A DNA stretch of 64,000 bases from Pantoea sp. GD03673 (GTDB lineage: Bacteria; Pseudomonadota; Gammaproteobacteria; Enterobacterales; Enterobacteriaceae). Under the pieces are notes generated by a model. It had not been told where the DNA came from and made no database searches. It saw only the letters and a program-made list of their open reading frames with translations. Positions 59,124 through 64,000 of this stretch are shown here, piece by piece. The translations under genes were made by a program, and so were the position numbers. Where the stretch lies: positions 310,001 to 374,000 of the forward strand of contig NZ_JAOCKJ010000003.1 of assembly GCF_029844725.1 (NCBI RefSeq), in the 5' to 3' direction. Positions within the stretch are counted from its first letter, which is position 1; the number at the start of each line of letters is the position of its first letter.

Positions 59124-60353
59124 ATGACACTCCCAACGCTGACATCCCAGGATCCCCGTCTGCCGGTTGCGGTTCTCTCCGGTTTTCTTGGTGCCGGGAA
59201 AACCACGCTGCTCAACCATATTCTGAATAATCGTGAAGGACGGCGGATCGCTGTCATCGTGAATGATATGTCAGAAATCAATATTGATGCGGCCCTGGTG
59301 CGCAACGGCGGTGCAGAGCTGTCGCGCACCGACGAGAAGCTGGTTGAAATGAGTAACGGCTGCATCTGCTGCACGCTGCGTGAAGATCTGCTGCTGGAGG
59401 TAAAACGTCTGGCTCAGGCCGGTCGCTTCGATCACCTGGTCATCGAATCAACCGGCATTTCTGAACCGCTGCCGGTTGCTGAAACCTTTACGTTTGAAGA
59501 TGAAGCGGGTGAAAGCCTGTCAGCCTTTGCCCGGCTGGATAGCATGATTACCGTGGTCGATGGCTTTAACTTTCTGCGCGATTACCGTTCTGTTGACGAT
59601 CTTCAGTCTCGCGGTGAGTCACTGGGCGCACAGGATGAGCGATCGGTCGTTGATCTGCTGGTCGATCAGATTGAGTTCTGTGATTTGCTGGTGCTGAACA
59701 AAACAGATCTGCTCAGCCCGGCGGAACTGCATCAGCTGCAGGGTATGCTGCGTGCGCTCAATCCGCACGCTCTTATGGTGAACAGTACCTTCGGGCAGGT
59801 TCCTCTGACGTCTCTGCTGGATACCGGCCGGTTTGATTTTGACCGGGCTGCACAGGCACCTGGCTGGCTGCAGACGCTGCGCGGCGAGCATCAGCCGGAA
59901 TCGGAGGAGTATGGCATTCGCAACGTTGTCTATCGCGCCCGCCGTCCGTTCCATCCTCAGCGTTTCTGGCAGGTCGTGAACCACCAGCTTGACGGCGTGA
60001 TCCGCTCTAAGGGTTACTTCTGGCTGGCCACCCGGCCAGAATTTGCGGGCATCTGGTCGCAGGCAGGCGCGGTGGCTCGTCAGGGTTATGCCGGGCGCTG
60101 GTGGGTCAGCGTGCCGCGCAACGACTGGCCGCAGGATGCGGATTCACTGAACTTCATCGCTGAACAGTGGCAGGAAGGCACCGGCGATGCGCGTCAGGAG
60201 CTGGTGTTAATCGGCATTGATATGGATGAGCAGCGCATTATTGCCGCGCTGGATCACGCGCTGCTGACACCGCAGGAGATGGCGGTAGGGCCTGAGCACT
60301 GGATGACGCTGGCCGATCCGGTGCCCGCCTGGTTTGATGAGATTACCGCCTGA
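59124..60353 (+). CDS. zigA: COG0523 GTP-binding metallochaperone (ZigA-like)
   Basis: This 409-residue protein is a G3E GTPase of the COG0523 family. Walker A is GFLGAGKTT (20-28), the metal-binding CxCC is in [12 protein letters not shown] (near 77), and the GTPase base motif is NKTD. A CobW C-terminal domain follows with RPFHPQRFW and [13 protein letters not shown]. Members of this size that are under Zur control supply zinc to client enzymes during zinc shortage. The Zur box immediately upstream supports that here. AGGT lies before the ATG. The next gene starts 92 bases later. Confidence 0.9.
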   Translation: MTLPTLTSQDPRLPVAVLSGFLGAGKTTLLNHILNNREGRRIAVIVNDMSEINIDAALVRNGGAELSRTDEKLVEMSNGCICCTLREDLLLEVKRLAQAGRFDHLVIESTGISEPLPVAETFTFEDEAGESLSAFARLDSMITVVDGFNFLRDYRSVDDLQSRGESLGAQDERSVVDLLVDQIEFCDLLVLNKTDLLSPAELHQLQGMLRALNPHALMVNSTFGQVPLTSLLDTGRFDFDRAAQAPGWLQTLRGEHQPESEEYGIRNVVYRARRPFHPQRFWQVVNHQLDGVIRSKGYFWLATRPEFAGIWSQAGAVARQGYAGRWWVSVPRNDWPQDADSLNFIAEQWQEGTGDARQELVLIGIDMDEQRIIAALDHALLTPQEMAVGPEHWMTLADPVPAWFDEITA

Positions 60354-60444
60354 CACAACGGTTGACGGCACACTGCGGCTCCGCAATAGTGAAACGACCC
60401 GGCGGGTGGACGTCACCCGCTGATTTCTGTTCAGGAGAAGCCGG

Positions 60445-61623
60445 ATGCCACAACGTATTGCCGTAATCGGTGCAGGCGTGCTGGGTTTAGCCGTCGCGCA
60501 GTCTCTGTCCCGCCGGGGCGCACAGGTTACTGTCTTCGACAAAGGCTTTCCCGGCAGCGGCACCAGCCAGATCAGCTACGCCTGGGTCAATGCCAACGGC
60601 AAAGAACCCGATATTTATCATGAACTCAACGTCCGTTCGATAGAGGAGCATAAGCGCTGGCAGACGAGCCACCCTGCTTCGCCTCAGTGGCTGCTGGAAA
60701 CCGGCACGCTTGAGTGGGCGGCCGACGAAGCAACGTTTCGTCAGCTGGCGCAGCGTGCAGCGAAACTTGCCACGCTGAATTATCCCTGCGAGAAACACGA
60801 CCGCACCGCCCTGCTGAGAGCCCTGCCAGCATTGCGGCTCGATCCCCGCGTTCAGGAGGCGTGGTTTTTTCCTTCGGAGTGTCTGCTTTATCCCAGCCTG
60901 TATATCGCTTCTCTGCTGGCTGACCTGCGTGCCAGCGGCGGTCAGCTGGTCTGCAATAACGAGGTGACGACGCTTAAGGAATCAGGTCGGGATGTGCATC
61001 TGACGCTTGCCAGCGGCGATGAGTGGCGCGGAGACCAGCTGGTGCTGGCGACCGGCCGCTGGTCGCCTGAGCTGATGAGCCAGTGCGGGCTTGAACTGGC
61101 GATGACCGATTCGAACCGCGCCGATCCGGTTGCCTGCAGTTTTCTGGCACAGACACAGCCGCTGCCCGTCTCGCTTAACTGCAATCTTATCACCCCGGAA
61201 CTGAATGTCCGGCCGGATGGCGGAGGACGCCTGATGCTGCAGGCACTGGATCTCGATCAGCATGCCGATCCGTCGCGCCCGGCGTCTCCGGATGGGCTGA
61301 TTGGCAAAGAGATGCTGCGTCGGTTGCGTCGGCTGTTTCACCACGCTGACGGCGCAAGAATTGAGCGGATTGAAACGGGACAGCGGTCGCGCCCGGCAGA
61401 TGGCTTGCCTGCACTGGGCTACACCAGCGCGTCAGCACGCATTTATCTGATGGTCAGTCATAGCGGCATGACCCTTGCCCCGTTGCTGGGCCGACTGGTG
61501 GCGGAGGAGATGCTGAGCGGCACAGCCTCACCGATGCTGAGTGGGTTTACACCCCATCGGTTGCTGCGTCCGCTCAGTGCGGTGGCTAAAACTGCGCCCG
61601 CCTATCTTCCGGCTGCGCAGTAA
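60445..61623 (+). CDS. FAD-dependent oxidoreductase, D-amino acid dehydrogenase-like
   Basis: This 392-residue flavoenzyme has the FAD loop VIGAGVLGLAVAQSLSRRGAQVTVFDKG at its N-terminus and GTSQISYAWVNANGKEP after it. The C-terminal FAD contact region reads GLPALGYTSASARIYLMVSHSGMTLAPLLGRLVAEE. The DadA/DAO family oxidises D-amino acids or secondary amines. The substrate is unknown. GGAG lies eight bases before the ATG. It is downstream of the zinc GTPase on the same strand and convergent with the aldehyde dehydrogenase gene, only three bases away. Confidence 0.88.
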   Translation: MPQRIAVIGAGVLGLAVAQSLSRRGAQVTVFDKGFPGSGTSQISYAWVNANGKEPDIYHELNVRSIEEHKRWQTSHPASPQWLLETGTLEWAADEATFRQLAQRAAKLATLNYPCEKHDRTALLRALPALRLDPRVQEAWFFPSECLLYPSLYIASLLADLRASGGQLVCNNEVTTLKESGRDVHLTLASGDEWRGDQLVLATGRWSPELMSQCGLELAMTDSNRADPVACSFLAQTQPLPVSLNCNLITPELNVRPDGGGRLMLQALDLDQHADPSRPASPDGLIGKEMLRRLRRLFHHADGARIERIETGQRSRPADGLPALGYTSASARIYLMVSHSGMTLAPLLGRLVAEEMLSGTASPMLSGFTPHRLLRPLSAVAKTAPAYLPAAQ

Positions 61624-61626
61624 ACA

Positions 61627-62997
61627 TCAGCGGCGATTCTTCCACACGGTCTGCACGTTACAGAATTCGTGAACACCAAAGTGTGACAGCTCACGGCCAT
61701 AGCCGCTTTTCTTCACCCCACCAATGGTCACGCGCGGATCTGACGCGCCGTTTCCATTGATAAATACGGCCCCCACTTCCAGCTGCAGCGCCAGTCGATC
61801 GGCAATCTCTTCGTTACCGCTCCAGACGGTAGCACTGAGGCCAAATTCGCTGTCGTTGGCGATTGCCAGCGCATGTTGTGGATCCCGCGCTACGGCAATG
61901 GCCGCGACCGGACCAAACAGCTCCTGCGTAAATGCTGTCATGTTGCTGGTAACGTCGGCAAGGATGGTTGGCGCATAATAGTTACCCTGACCTGCCACTT
62001 TTTCGCCTCCCAGCACCAGACGCGCCCCTTCACGCAGCGTCGCTTTTACCTGATCATCCAGCTCGTCACGCAGATCGGCACGTGCCATCGGGCCGAGGAA
62101 GGTGTTTTCGTCCAGCGGATCGCCCATTTTCAGTGCCTGTACTGCTGCCGTGAAGCGCTTTTCAAACGCTTCGGCGATGGGGGCTTCCACGATAAAGCGT
62201 TTGGCCGCCATGCACACCTGCCCGGTATTCTGAAAACGTCCGATGACGGCTGATTTCACCGCTTCATCAAGATCGGCATCCGCCAGCACGATAAAGGGAT
62301 CGGATCCGCCCAGTTCCAGCACCGTTTTCTTCAGTGCGGCACCCGCCTGCGCCGCGATGGCCGCACCGGCCCGCACGCTGCCGGTAACAGCGACGGCGGC
62401 AATCCGGTCATCTTTGATGGCTACCGAGACACCGTCATTATCCACGTTGAGCAGGTTAAAGGCTCCGGCTGGCAGATCGGTTGCCCTGCACAGCTCAGCC
62501 ATCAGTGTGGCGCTCCCCATGACGTTAGGCGCGTGTTTCAGCAGATAGGTGTTGCCTGACAGTAACATGCTGACTGCGCCCCGCAGAACCTGCCACAGAG
62601 GGAAATTCCACGGCATGACCGCCAGGATCACTCCAATGGGACGGAATCGCTGCCACGCATCGGCAATCTGGGTGGGCTGATCGGCCAGCATCGCCGGGCC
62701 ATGTTCAGCATACCAGTCACATAAATTTGCGCATTTCAGGACTTCAGCGCGGGCCTGGGCGATGGGTTTACCCATCTCCAGCGTAATCATGCGCGAAAGC
62801 TCCTGTTCTCTCAGACGGATTTGCTCGCCGAGCTGACGCAGTACGCGTACCCGGTCAGTCATGCTGCTGTTTTTCCAGTCTGCAAAAGCAGAGGCGCTTT
62901 CTGCCAGCGTCTGTTCCAGTTCGGTGCTGTTCTGCAGAGGATAGCGTGCCAGAATTTCACCTGTTGCGGGGTTACGTGATAGGGCATGTTCAGTCAT
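61627..62997 (-). CDS. sad: NAD-dependent succinate-semialdehyde dehydrogenase (Sad/YneI-like)
   Basis: This 456-residue aldehyde dehydrogenase closely resembles E. coli Sad (YneI). Shared stretches include ITLEMGKPIAQARAEVLKCANLCDWYAEHGPAML, VMPWNFPLWQVLRGAV and the C-terminal KKSGYGRELSHFGVHEFCNVQTVWK. The general base Glu is in LELGGSDPF and the nucleophile Cys in NTGQVCMAAKR. Sad oxidises succinate semialdehyde to succinate in GABA or putrescine breakdown. With FAD amine oxidases on the same replicon, this may support amine catabolism. GAGGAAG lies about ten bases before the ATG. Confidence 0.93.
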   Translation of the reverse strand: MTEHALSRNPATGEILARYPLQNSTELEQTLAESASAFADWKNSSMTDRVRVLRQLGEQIRLREQELSRMITLEMGKPIAQARAEVLKCANLCDWYAEHGPAMLADQPTQIADAWQRFRPIGVILAVMPWNFPLWQVLRGAVSMLLSGNTYLLKHAPNVMGSATLMAELCRATDLPAGAFNLLNVDNDGVSVAIKDDRIAAVAVTGSVRAGAAIAAQAGAALKKTVLELGGSDPFIVLADADLDEAVKSAVIGRFQNTGQVCMAAKRFIVEAPIAEAFEKRFTAAVQALKMGDPLDENTFLGPMARADLRDELDDQVKATLREGARLVLGGEKVAGQGNYYAPTILADVTSNMTAFTQELFGPVAAIAVARDPQHALAIANDSEFGLSATVWSGNEEIADRLALQLEVGAVFINGNGASDPRVTIGGVKKSGYGRELSHFGVHEFCNVQTVWKNRR

Positions 62998-63225
62998 GGT
63001 GCTGTCTTCCTCATTCGTTCAGTAATTGATAGACGATACGCCCTGTAGTTGATGATGAAAAATGAATAATAGTGAGGAAGTTGTTTATCAATTAAGAATG
63101 GCTGGATTACTGGGGTCGTATGAATGAAGCGCGGGATGTTCTGGCAGAGAGTCATGCCATTACGCAGATCGTAAATGAGCCTGAAATGATGCTTCTGTGG
63201 CAGTTATCCACTTATACAGTGACAC

Positions 63226-63281
63226 GATCCTAAAAAACGATCCTTAATAGATCATAGAGAGATCCTAAGAGATCCCCGATC
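63226..63281. other. GATC (Dam site) cluster at the origin
   Basis: Six GATC sites begin at 63226, 63239, 63250, 63261, 63271 and 63278, spaced 7-13 bases and mostly about one helical turn. Further sites lie at 63316, 63427 and 63451. Such clusters mark Dam-sensitive strand-opening regions of origins. Confidence 0.7.
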
Positions 63282-63321
63282 GTCGCAGGCCGCACCCCGC
63301 AAGGGCTTAAAGGGTGATCGC

Positions 63322-63423
63322 GTTCACTATAATCAGTAAAGTGTTCACTGTAATCAGTACTTTATTCACTGTACCAGGTAGAATGTTCACTGTAAACAGT
63401 GCTAATGTTCACTGTAGTCAGAA
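63322..63423 (+). repeat. Five plasmid iterons, ~21-bp phased
   Basis: The 17-bp iteron GTTCACTGTAATCAGTA and variants start at 63322, 63343, 63364, 63385 and 63407, giving spacings of 21, 21, 21 and 22. Copy 3 is the most diverged (ATTCACTGTACCAGGTA). They are all in the same direction and stop about 40 bases before repA, as RepA-binding iterons do. Confidence 0.9.
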
Positions 63424-63461
63424 AACGATCCCTTTCATCCACAGAATGAAGATCTTACGCC

Positions 63462-64000
63462 ATGGCAGATAAAGACAACGAAAACAAAGCGTTACTTGAA
63501 CCTTTTCTGTCAGTGACCAAAAACAGTGGTGAAGTTATTCAGCTTCATCCCAACAAGAATAATACCGTTCAGCCGGTGGCGTTAATGCGTCTTGGACTGT
63601 TCGTGCCGACCCTGAAATCCACCGCACGCGGAAAATCCGGTGCTATGGCTTCAACGGATGCGACTAAAGAGCTGAAGAACCTGACTCTGGTGAAGGCGGA
63701 AGGCTACGAAAAGATTACCATTACCGGCGCACGGCTGGATATGGATAACGATTTCAAAACCTGGGCAGGCATTATTCAGTCTTTTTCTCGCTATCCGACC
63801 AAAGGCGATACGGTTACGCTGCCGTTTATCGATTTTGTGAAGATGTGCGGCATCCCCTCTGCCAACTCGTCAGCCGCGCTGCGTAAGCGCCTTGATGCCT
63901 CTTTACGCCGCATTGCCACCAACACGCTCTCTTTTGAAGGTAACGGCAAGGCGTATCATACCCACCTTGTGCAGTCAGCTTATTACGACCGCGAAAAAGA
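63462..64000 (+). CDS. repA: Replication initiator RepA, RepFIB type (5' part)
   Basis: An open frame starts at ATG 63462 ([20 protein letters not shown]) and continues past the end of the window, so 179 codons are seen of an expected 320-350. The pattern [48 protein letters not shown] and [26 protein letters not shown] belongs to the RepFIB/Rep_3 initiators, with a winged-helix region. It is close to the RepA of large Pantoea plasmids as I recall them. It binds the iterons directly upstream. The ribosome site is weak (TGAAG). Confidence 0.9.
   Translation, partial: MADKDNENKALLEPFLSVTKNSGEVIQLHPNKNNTVQPVALMRLGLFVPTLKSTARGKSGAMASTDATKELKNLTLVKAEGYEKITITGARLDMDNDFKTWAGIIQSFSRYPTKGDTVTLPFIDFVKMCGIPSANSSAALRKRLDASLRRIATNTLSFEGNGKAYHTHLVQSAYYDREK

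Larger units (their letters stand above)
62998..63461. other. Plasmid replication origin region
   Basis: The 464 bases before repA contain no gene. They hold a DnaA-like box at 63204-63212 (TTATCCACT), a cluster of Dam sites and five iterons. A second DnaA-like sequence (TCATCCACA) lies at 63435-63443, close to the repA start. This is the layout of an iteron-controlled origin. Confidence 0.8.

Noticed and set aside
63322..63423. Short regular repeats as a CRISPR
   Set aside because: 17-bp repeats every 21 bp leave only 4-base spacers and stand directly before repA; they are iterons.

Overview
The window reads as part of a large accessory replicon of a plant-associated enterobacterium, most likely Pantoea or a close Erwiniaceae relative. 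The right edge holds an iteron-type plasmid origin: five 17-bp iterons phased at about 21 bp, a GATC cluster and DnaA-like boxes, followed by the 5' end of a RepFIB-type repA that runs off the window. The rest is catabolic, transport, stress and regulatory cargo with no ribosomal or core genes. Assignment to the Large Pantoea Plasmid (LPP-1) group is an inference from repA and gene content; no database search was possible.

Left part (1-11.1 kb): a GNAT acetyltransferase, an ACS-type MFS permease, a methyl-accepting chemotaxis protein, two SDR dehydrogenases (one divergent from an HxlR regulator), a glutathione peroxidase, a PAS-GGDEF diguanylate cyclase and a four-repeat membrane protein preceded by a PmrA-box-like sequence.

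Galactan region (11.2-23.4 kb): a complete gan-type system. It has a LacI-like repressor (ganR), a LamB-like porin (ganL), a maltose-type ABC importer (ganE, ganF, ganG and a divergent ATPase, ganK), a GH53 endogalactanase (ganA) and a GH42 beta-galactosidase (ganB). Near-identical 15-bp lac-operator-like sites lie before ganL and ganE. An orphan PTS EIIB gene and a 0.9-kb tandem array, three units of which carry a 94-bp palindromic element, interrupt the cluster.

Middle (23.6-33.5 kb): a cupin, an IraP-like small protein, a plasmid-borne cheZ behind a near-consensus sigma-28 promoter, a remnant of an adenylation domain, and a MarR-controlled operon (UPRT-like protein, EamA exporter, HAD phosphatase, small membrane protein) with a perfect 36-bp palindromic operator. 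These are followed by a putative 2H phosphoesterase, a dTMP-kinase-like protein and an FAD oxidoreductase.

33.6-44.9 kb: a tartrate (ttu) cluster (LysR, MFS, tartrate dehydrogenase, glycerate 2-kinase/hydroxypyruvate reductase). Next comes a fasciclin, ECF sigma and anti-sigma operon laid out like the mycobacterial SigK system, then an amidohydrolase with a polar amino-acid ABC importer.

45-63 kb: an Asp-nucleophile alpha/beta hydrolase with its TetR regulator and two copies of a 16-bp operator, an AI-2E-family membrane protein, a type II P-type ATPase, a 36-residue membrane peptide, a two-gene RND pump overlapping an acyltransferase-3 gene, a DJ-1/PfpI protein, AzlCD with a divergent HTH-cupin regulator, an ASCH protein, a Zur-boxed COG0523 GTPase, an FAD oxidoreductase and a Sad-like succinate-semialdehyde dehydrogenase. 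The origin region follows.
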